Source of the DNA: Sitta carolinensis | Lineage: Eukaryota > Chordata > Aves > Passeriformes > Sittidae | Assembly: GCA_032173965.1 (NCBI GenBank) | Contig: CM063290.1 | Span: 6,027,501 to 6,091,500, forward strand | Direction of reading: 5' to 3' | DNA: 64,000 nt | In this document: piece by piece, positions 35,461 to 46,671 of the stretch | How positions within the stretch are numbered: position 1 is the stretch's first letter | How the letters are laid out: each line of letters starts with the position of its first letter | Position numbers and translations under genes: made by a program | The notes under the pieces: generated by a model | Seen by the model: only the letters and a program-made list of their open reading frames with translations | Told to the model about the DNA's origin: nothing | Database searches by the model: none

Positions 35461-37975
35461 CTTAATTTGGAGTTAAGTGGAAGGGTCAAATTAAATCCTA
35501 TAAATCCATTTTTATCTCAAAATTCAACATGTCTTTTCACTTTTCTCAAACTCAGAAGAGATTTTGCACAGATCCAGTGAGGATGTGAGCTTTGGGCTTG
35601 ACCAACAAAAAAGCACAAACCCTCATAAGCATGAGGGCACTAGGGGTCCCTGACACACACATATGTAAAGATTCTAAAACAGCAATTTAGAGCTTCTGCT
35701 CCCCTTTTAGCAGTGCTGACAGTGGAGAGACAAACTCTCTAAAGCCAGCTGTTTCCAGCACATTTCATCACAAACAGAGGTTTCCTTAGCAACGTGCCCC
35801 AAAACATCCAGGAGTCCTTCACTCCCTGTCCTTGGCAGAGCACTTGGTAACATGGAAGTACAGGAACCATCAAACACCCTTGTCCCCTCTATGCAGCAGC
35901 ACCTTAGAAGTTGGAGGTTTTGGAGTCATATCCTAAATACAAAATAATTGGTTTATTAGCAAAATGAGCAACAGGTGCTCAAAAGAAATTCAGCACAATA
36001 TTTAAGATTTCTGTCATCTTTCTGGCAAAAAAAAAAAGTGATTGCAGAGTGCAAGTTATGCTCACAGGTCCCAAAAGTCTCCCTGCATTGAGCAGTATTT
36101 GGAAAGCCAAAGTAATTCAGACCACCTCCATAATGAAGTAATACATCCATGATTAAAAAAATACCCAAGTTTAGAGAAAGGCACAGTCACAGCAGACTCT
36201 TTAAAGTCAGTGACTCATTGAATTTAACAGGCACTTTTGCCTCAGAGCTATCTTTGATAAACAGATATTCTTGCTTTTCCGGATGGCTGATACATGCCCA
36301 GGTTTGGGGTGAAATGTGCAATATGTATGTATGCACATAATTAAATAGAATGTAATACTTCTGCTGCTCATACTCCCAGGCATGTCAGCAATAATATATA
36401 ATTTCAAACCTAAGCATGACAGGTTGAGGAATAGATACTACTGGTCCAAATGGTAGAAATACCTGTGCAGAAAATTATTTGAGTCATGACTGACTGTCAG
36501 AAGACAACAAAAATATCCCATGGATACAAATTCACATGCACATTTTCTTTTTTTTTCTTCAAATAGGGTTATTGGGGCACAGTGATGACCAATCTTACTT
36601 CTCTAATGGCTTACAGCTTCTCTTCAAGTGCAGATAATTTCCCTGCACTTACGTAGGAGATTGCTCTATTAAAGCAACTACCACTATCTTGTTTGAAAAT
36701 ACTACAGCATTTGGGAGGACAGCAGAGCATTTGTCAGACATGAAGAAATATGGAATTCTGAGAAAAATGAGGGATTTTTCTGTTCCCTCCCATTTTGCAA
36801 ATCATTTGGGTGCTGATGCATTACATTTTAAGGGGAGCTCTTGGTGGTCTGTTGCAGAGGAGCATCAGTGGGTGAACCTACAGCCCCCAGCACTGAAAGC
36901 ACAGGCAGGTGAAGATCCAGTGTGTCTGCCTCACCAGAGACCCCAGGAAAGAGCAGGAGGAGGGCCACCCACAAAACTCCCCTCTAAGTTAGCTATGCAC
37001 TTGAGTCCTGGGGTTATTCTTATTTCTCAAAATTGGTTGTGGCAGTGTCTGATGGCAGAAGAAAGAGAATACAGGAAAGAAGCCTTTCTAGGTACATATA
37101 TTTGCTTTGGGATTTTTCACCCACAAGTACTTAATTCTTCCACAGGGTATCTGAGAAGAAAATCCCAAATTTACCTTGCATGTAAATTCACAACAAACTG
37201 ATCCTCATCTGAATCTAAAAAGGAGTTGATTTTGTGGGGTAAGAAAAGCTGCAAAGAGCTGAAATCTTCATCATCTGCTTATTAATATTACTATGTCTTT
37301 TAAGGGCTTATCTACTGAGTAGATTCACAGCAGAGAATCTCAACTGCCATTAGAGAAAAAAAGTATTTCTATGTTCTGCAGAGGACAGGGAAAGCTAGAA
37401 AATTACCTCACGTAAATCAAGAATTCCGAACTCAGAAGGAGTTCAGGAGATAAATGAAAATAACACAGATTTGAACACACACATAATGATCCTGAAAGCC
37501 AGCCGCATAATTTTATCATATGGAGAGCTGATAATAGAGAAGAAGAAGTTCTCATGCCGTTTGAGTGCTCTCATACCATTTCAGGAAAGCATTGTTTGGC
37601 CATGCAAGAGTTCTGCAACTATAAATACTTTATCTGCTCCCCTTGTGATAGGAATATCAGCTCGTAGTTAGGCAACCCAGACAATATCAGCAGTTCATTC
37701 CCAGAGCTTTGTATTTATATATGGGTTAACTTACACTCTGGTCAAGGCTCTCTCAAAGATTTTTCTCCTATTTGACATTGCTTATTCCTGAGTTTACAAG
37801 AAAAATTGGTATGAAGACAATGTGCTGCTTGTTCTTAACAGGGTGTTTGCCACCGAAGCAGGGTATAGATATAGAAAAATGCAATATTTTAGGGGGGAAA
37901 TAGAGTGGAAACATCCTTATGTTCATATCTCAGTAGGGCTTAATCTCTTTCTAAAAGTAGAGATTTGTTACAATA
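35461..37975. other. AT-rich non-coding stretch
   Basis: A 170-codon plus-strand frame (36689-37201) is open. Its translation is of mixed composition with no domain, and neither end has a good splice site, so I treat it as chance. No repeat family or structured RNA is visible. Confidence 0.5.
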
Positions 37976-38151
37976 TTTTTTTTTTGTTACTTTCAGGTGA
38001 GTTCAATCTCACTCTGATTCACTTGCCAGGTGAATTAACTAGGCAACATAGAGCTGCTGGAATTGTTTAATCTAATTCCACATTGAAATATTTAAACAAA
38101 AAAAGTGAAAGGAGAGGTGCTAGGAAATATTGAAGGTTCGTGATTAAAGGT
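37976..38151 (+). other. Recursive-splice-like site with downstream cryptic-exon donor
   Basis: A 10-T tract, GTTAC and TTTCAG form an excellent 3' splice site (AG at 37995-37996). It is fused directly to GTGAGT, a near-perfect 5' splice site, which is the juxtaposed pattern (pyrimidines, CAG|GTRAGT) that defines recursive splice sites in long vertebrate introns. A second good donor, AAAG|GTAAGA (GT at 38150-38151), lies 153 nt downstream. That gives a 153-nt cryptic exon with stops in all three frames, as described for vertebrate recursive-splice exons. The motif is read directly from the sequence. Its use, and the presence of a plus-strand host gene, are inference. Confidence 0.4.
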
Positions 38152-40597
38152 AAGAGCAGAAGGAAAATGTGTGATGTTTAAAACGAGAACGCTCCCTTCA
38201 CCTCTACTCTTCAAACCTCTATCATCACCACATTATATTAATTAATGGCTTAGTTTCAAGCCAAGGACCAATAAAAGCTATACTTCAGTAGGTATTGTGA
38301 TGTGCTGCTCATTGTTCACATAGAAATCTAGTTTATTTGGTTTGGTTTCAAGAAACTATCTATTGATCATTTCTATCTTCACAGTCCCGCTCAACAAGGT
38401 CTTTTGTTATGCACTCTAGAAAATGCAATAGTGTCACACCAAATAACTTAATTTCACACCCACTAGATAGAATGGGATTAATTCTGCTTTCATTATCAGT
38501 AAGTCAAAGCTATTTTATTACACAGTTGGAGCTCAGGCTTCATCCTGCAATACTTTCTGTCCCTGAAGAAAGAATGATAAAGTATTCCAGAGATCACCGG
38601 TTGTACTTCAGGTTAGATTAAGAAATAATGTGCAAATCATTGGGAGATTTATCTGGTTTTGCCACTGGAGGACAGCCACTGGTGCTGTATTATCACTGCA
38701 AGCTGCAGATCCAAATTAGTCCCGTTTGACTGCATCAACTTTTTAACTGAATGCAGAACAAGAAAAAGTCCTTGGAAAGGCAAATTTCCTGGTTTCAAAG
38801 CCCTTCTGCTGGACCTCAGACAGCTTCTCTCATTTTCCTGGCTTGCTTTCCATGCAGCTTTGCCATAGACGGTGCCTTACAGCTAGAATCTGGATAAAAG
38901 TCAACTAAAACTGGAATGTGTAATGGCAGGAAAGGCTACTCCTCAAACCACAGCTTTTCAGATTTTTACACAGCTGGCAGTTCAGTAAATTGATTATTTG
39001 GTGCTTCATCACAAAGGCACCAAGAGTCAAGGTGTCAAGGTGCCAAACCTCATTCAGTAGGCTTTTGTGCAAGCACCAGCCTTAACAGGCAGAGCTGGAA
39101 GAATGGCAAAGGAGATGGAAAAAAGAGGAAAGTTCTGGAGGAAACAACAGCAGTCACTGCTTCTGAAGCAAATTAGGGGCAATGTATTGGCAAATGAGAC
39201 TTAACAAGCTTGATTTTTCTGTATCAAACATAAAATTAACTAAGTGTAGAATTATGGTAAGGCAAGAGTACAGTTGTCAAAATGAACAGAATGAAAAGGA
39301 AGAAAACAAAAGACCAAAGCAAAACTGGAAAATTATGACAGCAAGGAAAAACAGCTATGAAGAATGAGGGACAGAAAGCAAACAAGAAGGGGTAATATGT
39401 CAGGCACAGTGTAGGAAGGAGAAGATGGGAGAAGTGACAGAAAGGGAGACAAGAGGTCTACTCACTGACCCAAAGCCAATTGTTTCAAAGCTGAAAGACA
39501 GCATTTCATTTATATATATATCTATGCATGCCCTCCAGAAAACAAAACAAGTGAGGTTTCTAGACAAGGGCAGAAATACTGAGGAAGGAAAGTAAAGTGA
39601 CATGAGGCCTGAAGTTCAAAATGGAAAAGCAAATTGGAAAACTTTAAAATTTTAAGATGCCAGGGAGGTATGAATGGCTAGAAGGTGAAATTCTTGAAAA
39701 GAGCAAAAAATAATTATTCAGATTAATGGAAGACAAACAGAGTCATCAAGTTGCTGTCATTGGCTCAGGCAATCCTTGAAGCAGAATGGCCAGAGGGTTA
39801 CATCCTGGATTACATGACTGCTCTATATTTATGTATTTATCTTAATGACATATATTCTCTAAACATTATATAATGCTCAGGAAAATGCACAGCAATGTGT
39901 TCTCTTTACTGTTCTGTATCAGCAACCAACATGAAGTCCACTGAGAGCTTGTGATTTTGGAGTAACCAGAAACTCTCTGCTAAAACAATCAGATATGAGA
40001 ATTTGGATTTTACTACTTCAGAGGTGGATTTACCTCCAGTAATGTTTTTGGACTTTGGGTGGGGTTTTTTTCCTATGTCACATATTTCCTCTCCAGAACT
40101 TATAAGTTTAAAAATCTTCAAGACACATGAAATTACACCAAGACTCTTTGCCTATAAATTCACATTGTAATCTCAGTTATTCCTATTGCAGGTTTTAACA
40201 AAATGGTATAACAGCACATTAAAATTTTGTAGTGGTTTAAATTTGGAATCCAATCTTATAACTGATATATCAAACACAGAGTAGACTTTATGGAGGATAC
40301 TAATTAGTTCCTAATCATACTTCCAAACTCTTTTTTAAATTTTGTGCTTTCACAATATAGCAAGACACATCTTCCTTTCCTTAATGTTCCTGCATACTAA
40401 AGGTCAGCATTAACATGGAATTTCAAGCACTGAGGAAATAAGTTTGAAATATGTAGGTGGAAGTTCAGTTACTTTCATGGCATCATGCTTCTTTATTACA
40501 AATTCTGCTCTATCTCCTCATTTGTAATTCCCACTGAAACTTAATCTGTTACTATCAAAGCTACTGGCTGCCTAAGGTTTTCCGCTGCTGTTCTTCC
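38152..40597. other. AT-rich non-coding stretch
   Basis: Open frames do not exceed about 82 codons. Between about 39010 and 39045 a small doublet GTCAAGGTGTCAAGGT sits between GGCACC and GGTGCC, a minor local repeat. A purine-rich stretch spans about 39100-39420. No gene is supported. Confidence 0.55.
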
Positions 40598-40618
40598 TTT
40601 TTTTTTTTTTTTTTTTTT
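40598..40618. repeat. Poly-T run of 21
   Basis: An uninterrupted run of 21 T follows GCTGCTGTTCTTCC and precedes CTTTTCCCATGC. It lies about 120 bp left of the recognisable CR1 body. CR1 elements do not end in poly-A, so this run is probably unrelated to that insertion. Confidence 0.95.
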
Positions 40619-40739
40619 CTTTTCCCATGCTTATTAAAGTTAGCAGCAGCCAAATGCACTCAGTTGGGAGAAACACAGAGGGGTCAGCACAGTACAACCT
40701 CTTAGGAAATCAAAATGGGGCAACAGAGAACTCAGAACT

Positions 40740-41432
40740 CATAAACATAATAAACTTCTCCCAGGCTGGGTGGAGAAGGACTGAGAGCAGCCCAGAGGAG
40801 AAGAATTTGAGGGTGTTGATTGATAAAAAGCTCAACATGACCCAGCAAGGTGTGTTCACAGCCAACCCTGTCCTGGGATGCACCACAGGAAACATGACCA
40901 GCAGGTTGAGGAAAGTGGTTCTCCCTCTCTATTTTGCTCTTGAGGGGCCCCACCTGGAGTCCACTTCTGGGATCCCCAGCATAAGCAGGATTCAGACACA
41001 TTGGAGGGAGGCCAGAGGAGGCCACAGAGATGCTCAGAGGGCTGGAGCACCTCTGCCATGGAGACAGGCTGGGAGAGTTGGGGCTGTTCAGCCTGGAGAA
41101 GAGAGGGCTCTGAAGAGAGCTGATATCACCTTCTAGTACCTAAAGAGGCTCCAAGAGAGCTGGAGAGGGACTTTGGGCAAGGGTATGGAGAGATGGGACA
41201 AGGGCAATAGCTCTAAACTGACAGAGGGATGTGGGGAAGAAATGCTTTCCTGTGTGTTGAGACACAGGCTGCCCAGAGCAGCTGTGGCTGCCCCATCCCT
41301 GGAAGTGTCCAAGGTTGGATGGGGCTGGGAGCAGCCTGGGATAGAGGATGTTATCCCTGCCCATGGCAGGGTGGTGGAACTACCTAATCTTTAAGATCCC
41401 TTTCAACCCAAACTATTCCATGAATGCATGAT
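40740..41432 (+). mobile_element. CR1 LINE, about 690 bp 3' portion with degraded reverse-transcriptase C-terminus
   Basis: The left half encodes a decayed C-terminal piece of CR1 ORF2. The open frame 40627-41136 reads RVLIDKKLNMTQQ, then LPLYFAL and PHLES, which are recognisable landmarks of the region after the reverse-transcriptase catalytic core. It then drifts out of frame. The matching nucleotide blocks are GAGCAGCCC, CCAGCAGGTTGAGG, GCTGGAGCACCTC, GGGCTGTTCAGCCTGGAGAA and GGACTTTGGGCAAGGG. The right half is the 3' UTR (GCAGCTGTGGCTGCCCC, GGTTGGATGGGGCTGGGAGC, GGATGTTATCCCTGCCCATG, AACTATTCCATGAATGCATG). The copy is truncated and inactive. The left edge may extend to about 40640 but cannot be fixed by eye. 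Confidence 0.93.
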
Positions 41433-44400
41433 AAGATAATGTAATAACTCTTATGAGGACACATTGCACTGGGTTAGTTCTCTTTGTGCATTTTATAGAA
41501 GCAAAGAAACCCCCACAGACTGGTAACCATAAATTTTGAAAGATACTGAATTTTAAATAAAATTCATTTCAGGCAGGAACAATTTGTACCCATTAGGCAG
41601 ATCAGCCAGTTTCTGCTGAAAGCATTACTTTCAGAAGAGATATGGAGAGCTCGGGGTGACTTTCAATTTGTGGAAAATATTTGCATTTCCAACATTTTTC
41701 TTTTGAGACAGAATGGGCAATTTTTTAAGGTAAAGACATTCTTTCTCAGTCCCAGGACAGGAAATGATCATAAGTCAGAGTAAAATATACAGACACAGAC
41801 AACAATTAGAATCAGCAAATGGAGATCCAGACAGGCTTATTTTTACTCACTTACACAGTTATGGAACAGCACAAATTGTCACTGAAGCACTAAGTTTTGT
41901 CAAACAAGGCCAGGCCACCTCTTTGTGAATTAGTTTGTGTGTGAGCTCTAGATGTAGCAGGCACAAATTATGCAAAAGCATTTGCCATGATAAGAGAAGG
42001 ATTTGATTACTAATGTTTAAATAAGGATCCCCTGAGCTGTCTTTTGTGTAGGAATGGTGTTAAATATTTGGCAACAGGATGACATGTCCTGCATAATTTA
42101 AGCAGTTCGTTTTACTGGGCACACAACACACACACACACACACGCCTGCAATTCATTAGTTCCCATCCCTGCTTTCCACCAGCATTAAATATACATGTCA
42201 GATGACTTACTGCAACGTCCATCAGTCCCTCCTCTCCTTATTACTTACTTTATCTCTTTACTGTTGACTTGTCTTTTACTCTAGGTAACATACCAGCACT
42301 TCTGTTTTGTGCATTTGGGAAGCAAGAGGACTCGAAAGCTCAGTGTTTGGTCTCTCCCTCTGTCTGTCTGCCTTCAGTGCTGCCACATCAGTGAAAGCCC
42401 AGTTCATGACTCCAAGGGCAGCTTCCATCCCTCTCTGCCTGGCTGCAGCTTATCAGCTTTGTCTGACCTGAGCTTGTTTTATTTTCGAGAGTCAGGAGGG
42501 AACAGGAGGACGATGGGGTGTAGAAGGAGAGGCAGTGATCACAAAGGTTGTGTACCTATTTAACCAAGACATACAATGCCTCTGTGCAGCCAGCCAGGCT
42601 CTCCTTGCCTCAAACAGGAGCAGGCAGCTAAAATGGAGAGAAACTTCAGCTGATTAAGTCACTTTAGGCCTTTATGGGAGAGTGATGAATATTACTTTTG
42701 ACAGGTGCTGAAGGGGGTTAGATACAACTCAATGTGTGGAATGCCAGATTCCAACATGTAAACAAGTCACTCTTACTGCTATCTGTCCTCCACAGCTATG
42801 ATAATTTGCTTTGACTCTAACATCACTCCAAAAAATTATTAGGTAGCTACTACTTAATGACTTCAAGCTATCATCAAGAAAGATTACTTTTTTTTCATGT
42901 CAGCCTTCCCAGTTTGTTCAAAAATATTTATATTGCATACATCTGAGTATCCTAGTTAGCTATTTTTTATTTCAAAACTGAATAGTTCAGTTAGCACAGC
43001 TCCCCCTGACAAAAACCCCATACCTAAACATTCTTGTAAAAGATGAGGATAAATGAGGAGCAAATGTATAGCTAATGTAAATTCCTGTCAAGCATAAAAG
43101 ACAAGATAAGCAAAAGCATGAGGTATGGAAAAGCAAACACTAGGGATTAGCATCAGTGGAGGTGTGGAAGTGTCACCAGTGGGAGTTGATATTGGTATCA
43201 GTCACTGTCTCTACAAGAGGAGCAGTACAAGAATCCTTTTCCACTGCAGATTTGGCACTGCCAAGCTGTCTACAGGTTTGCCTTACAAACACACAAAATA
43301 TGCATTAATACCCTCTTTAAGATTAAAGAATGAATTTGCAAAGACTTCTGTCCAAAGCACGTTGCACATGTTGTATACATATGGCAGCAAGTCAGTGCAC
43401 ATTCTCACAGAGTTCATAGCCCACCTCTGTGTTCCTCAGCAGAAAAGAAAGCCAGAAAACAGAAATGATTCTGCAAGAGTTACGAATCAGAGCACAGAGG
43501 AAAGTAGGCCTATCTATTTTTTAAATTGCAATGATTAGGAATATTGTCACCACTGGAGTAAAAATTCCCGTGAGAAAATGAGTGAAAAATGTCACAGGAG
43601 GATGTGAGAATTGAAAACTGGTTGCTACTGTAAAGACTAAAAGTAGTATTTGCTCCACTATGCTTGGGTGGTGGAAAGGCTTTGAGTTCAAGCCACCTCT
43701 TAAAGCAACAATACTCTGACAGGACAGGGCCCAAAGAATCCTAGAAAATTGTAACAGTGTCACAGAAACAAAACATGAAAGATGCCTAATTTCCTAACTG
43801 CGAGTTTGAGGATATCCCTTCTCTATATTTTATCAGCATCTCCAAAATAGTTTAGCTTAAGGTAATTGAGCTGGAAAATTAGTTTCAGGACAAGATGCTG
43901 AAGAAAGAATCCCTAAAAGGTGTCAGGACATGTACAAGTAGATTTTACGGTGCAAAGATCTTCTGACAAGCTTCTTAAGGTAACAGCAAAGAGAGATTTT
44001 AAGGTTTCCTTTATCCTTCCCCAGGAGCTGTTGTATGCAAAGCTCTCACACACAAGAGCAGCACACTGGTGTCAAGAAACTAGAAACCAATGTTAAATTT
44101 TTATTCAATAAAGGTGATTTCTAACAATTCACAATTCTAATAAAAATATTTAATAAATTCCAGATATGAGTAAATCATCATAAAAATATTTGGAGATTAC
44201 CAAGATTACCTGTGTGGACTCAGCCTCCAGGGTATGAGGGCAAGATCCCACGTGTTTGTGTGTGCTTCCAGGACAGGATCTAAACTGCCTGAAGGAGAGG
44301 TCCAGGGGGACTTTAGGAGCTGTGGAGCACCTGAGATACCTGCACATAGCCAGCAGTGCTGTCTGCAGACAGAACCTTGCCCTGCTGGAGCAGCAGCAGC

Positions 44401-44585
44401 AGAGCCTGTGAGATACAGTGCAGCACAGAAAAAAAAGACACATGAGTACCTTTAAGTGACTAAATCACTTCTGAGTGTCACTATATTTAGCACTGAGAAA
44501 CTACTAGGGCAGTAAAAGTTCAAAGTATTACCACGGAGAAAATTGTAATCCCACACCTCCACAGCCATCTGTTGTCCTGCTTTAG
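41433..44585. other. Non-coding stretch, no gene recognised
   Basis: A 137-codon plus-strand frame (43125-43538) is open without domains. An (AC)9 tract lies at 42126-42143. A GC-richer patch at 44220-44440 contains a short CAG run (GCAGCAGCAGCAG). None of this supports a gene. Confidence 0.5.
42126..42143. repeat. (AC)9 microsatellite
   Basis: Eighteen bp of uninterrupted AC, extended leftward by an imperfect ACACA, before GCCTGC. Confidence 0.95.
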
Positions 44586-44641
44586 CTGAAACACTGCCAT
44601 GCACTGCCAAAGTGACGAGAAAATGAAATGCTGTGTGCCAG
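44586..44641 (+). other. Candidate exon A (plus strand, 56 nt)
   Basis: The upstream pyrimidine-rich tract CATCTGTTGTCCTGCTTTAG is a strong 3' splice site. The downstream CCAG|GTAAGT is a full-consensus 5' splice site. All three frames contain a stop, so an upstream coding frame could not pass through. Two ATG-initiated frames stay open to the donor: one from ATG at 44598, reading MHCQSDEKMKCC, and one from ATG at 44628, reading MLCA. It may be a non-coding or first coding exon of an unrecognised transcript, or a pseudoexon. Confidence 0.35.
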
Positions 44642-46621
44642 GTAAGTGAAATCTGCATTCATGATGAACAGAAAGTACACAACATATTGCATTAAATGAG
44701 GCATAACTGAGTGGGTTTTCTTAGATATACCCATATTGAAGCAATTTGTAACCCACAGAACTATTTACTATTCTGAATTCATGCTGCTAATTGTACCAGG
44801 TGATGAGCTCACAGACTTCTGCTGATGAATACAATTAATAAAATGAAAGAAGTAATAATGTATAGTTGTCTTCATTCTTCTACTTGTACTGCTATTTTTC
44901 ACCCAACAACTGACAAAAATAACATGCTGTTGTCCCGGATTATTGCATGGAGCAATAAAAATACTACTTCACATAAACACTTAACGAAGTACTGTATCTA
45001 GATTCTAAAGATTTAGCCAAAGTTAAAGTGGTTATTTTTTTTATTTTCTTGCATTTTTTTCATTTATTTGCACACACTGAACATGTCTGGATGTTTCATG
45101 GGACTACAAACATTTTGCAACAGTTTTATACAGCACATACCTTATGCTACCAAAGACTAAAGACAATTCTTTGAAATAAGTGTCCAGTTCCTGGAGAGTG
45201 GCTCAGTGTTGGGGCTCAGCACAGCCAAAAGCAGAGCACAGACTCCTCAGAGAAGCCCAAGTGAATATTCTTTGGAAAAAGGCCTTTTAAAGCACAATGC
45301 CCATTCATGAAGTTGAATTAGAAATCTCAGCAAATGTGGATCAATTTTTTAATAGGCAGTACAATGGGATCTGCATCTCTGGTATAAAATGACCAAAGCA
45401 GCCTATATCTGATATTAAGAAGACTAATCAGAGTAATTTCCCCCAAGATTTTCTAAGGAATTCCTTGGTTTTTAAGTGATGCTTTCTACTAGAAGTTACA
45501 AATAGATGTGTGAGAATCAGTTCTTACCTTTGTGGCAGAATCATTCTCATGCTGTCACACTTTTGTCTTTCCGTTTGGAAATATTTACACACAATTTACC
45601 AAATCAACACTTTGCAAATAACCATTGACAGTCTGGAAAGAGAAAACTCTTGATTATGACTGAAAAACAAGGTCAAAGTCACAAAACCAGGAAAGCAAAA
45701 CATCTTGTATAAATTATTCTCTACATATCATTTCTACAAAGGTTTCCATTCCCACCTGAACATCAAAGGTACTCAACTCCCAAAGATGTTTGAGGATATT
45801 AGATGCCCAAAAAGCTGTGCTGGGAGGAATTTGAACAGGGAACCCCCAGTGATGGGAGGCTGGTGAAGGACATTTCCTCCCTGCTTGAGACTTATTGGTG
45901 CTGTGCTCTTAATTTCTCCTGCTCAGAGGTTTGCTCACTGCTGCACCTCAGATGAAGTCTCTCTCCACTGTGTCCACACCTTTGCAATATGCAGGATGAG
46001 ACAAGTACCTATGGATGGTTCACAAGTCATGAACCTTCCGAAAATCCTCATGTCCTGGGAGATGAGATATTTTGAAGTGGTGTGAACCTCTTCAAAGGTG
46101 AAGAGGGTTGGAAGAGGGCAGAAGTCTGCAGATGTGGAACTTTTAGCTTTGCTGCAGAGGCAGCAAAAATACTGGAAAATAGAAGTACTGGGAAAATTGT
46201 ACTTTTTTTTGACCTCAGGAAAAATATCAGATACTGATACGTACTGCAAAGGAGAAAAACCTCCATTATTTAGGTAGAGAAAGCACTGCTAAACCCATAC
46301 ATGAGGTTACTGTGTAATTACAGAGAAAAAAACCCCATATGTTAATGAGAGTGGTACATCTCTTAACATATGAAAAGCTGAACACTCCCCTGCAGAACTA
46401 AGCTGTCAGATTTGAAAATTAAATTTTAACACTACCTATCCTTCAAGTGTGGACTTCTCATTGCTAATTTTTTCCATAACCAGAAATATGTCCAACATGT
46501 TATTTTGTAGTATGATAATTGCTGGAGGTGGTTGAAAAATGTAAGAACTTTTTTTCAAATAATAAGGTATAACCTGAATTCTGCATCCTGTTCTAAGTCC
46601 TAAAATCTGTCATCTCTGCAG

Positions 46622-46671
46622 TCACAGTGAAGATGCTGATAATAGCAGTAAGATTTCAGAAAGTGCACCAA
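46622..46671 (+). other. Candidate exon B (plus strand, 50 nt)
   Basis: The tract AAAATCTGTCATCTCTGCAG is a strong acceptor. The donor is CCAA|GTAAGT, with an ideal intronic part but a non-G last exon base. One frame is open with polar, protein-like content (HSEDADNSSKISESAP). It enters needing two bases and leaves one base over. A second frame (TVKMLIIAVRFQKVHQ) is also open. No known protein was recognised. It lies 2.0 kb downstream of candidate exon A on the same strand. Confidence 0.35.

Noticed and set aside
36689..37201. 170-codon plus-strand frame
   Set aside because: No family resemblance, no splice boundaries, mixed composition. Likely chance.
40598..40618. T21 run as a retrotransposon tail of the adjacent CR1
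   Set aside because: CR1 lacks a poly-A tail, and the run lies on the 5' side of a plus-oriented copy.
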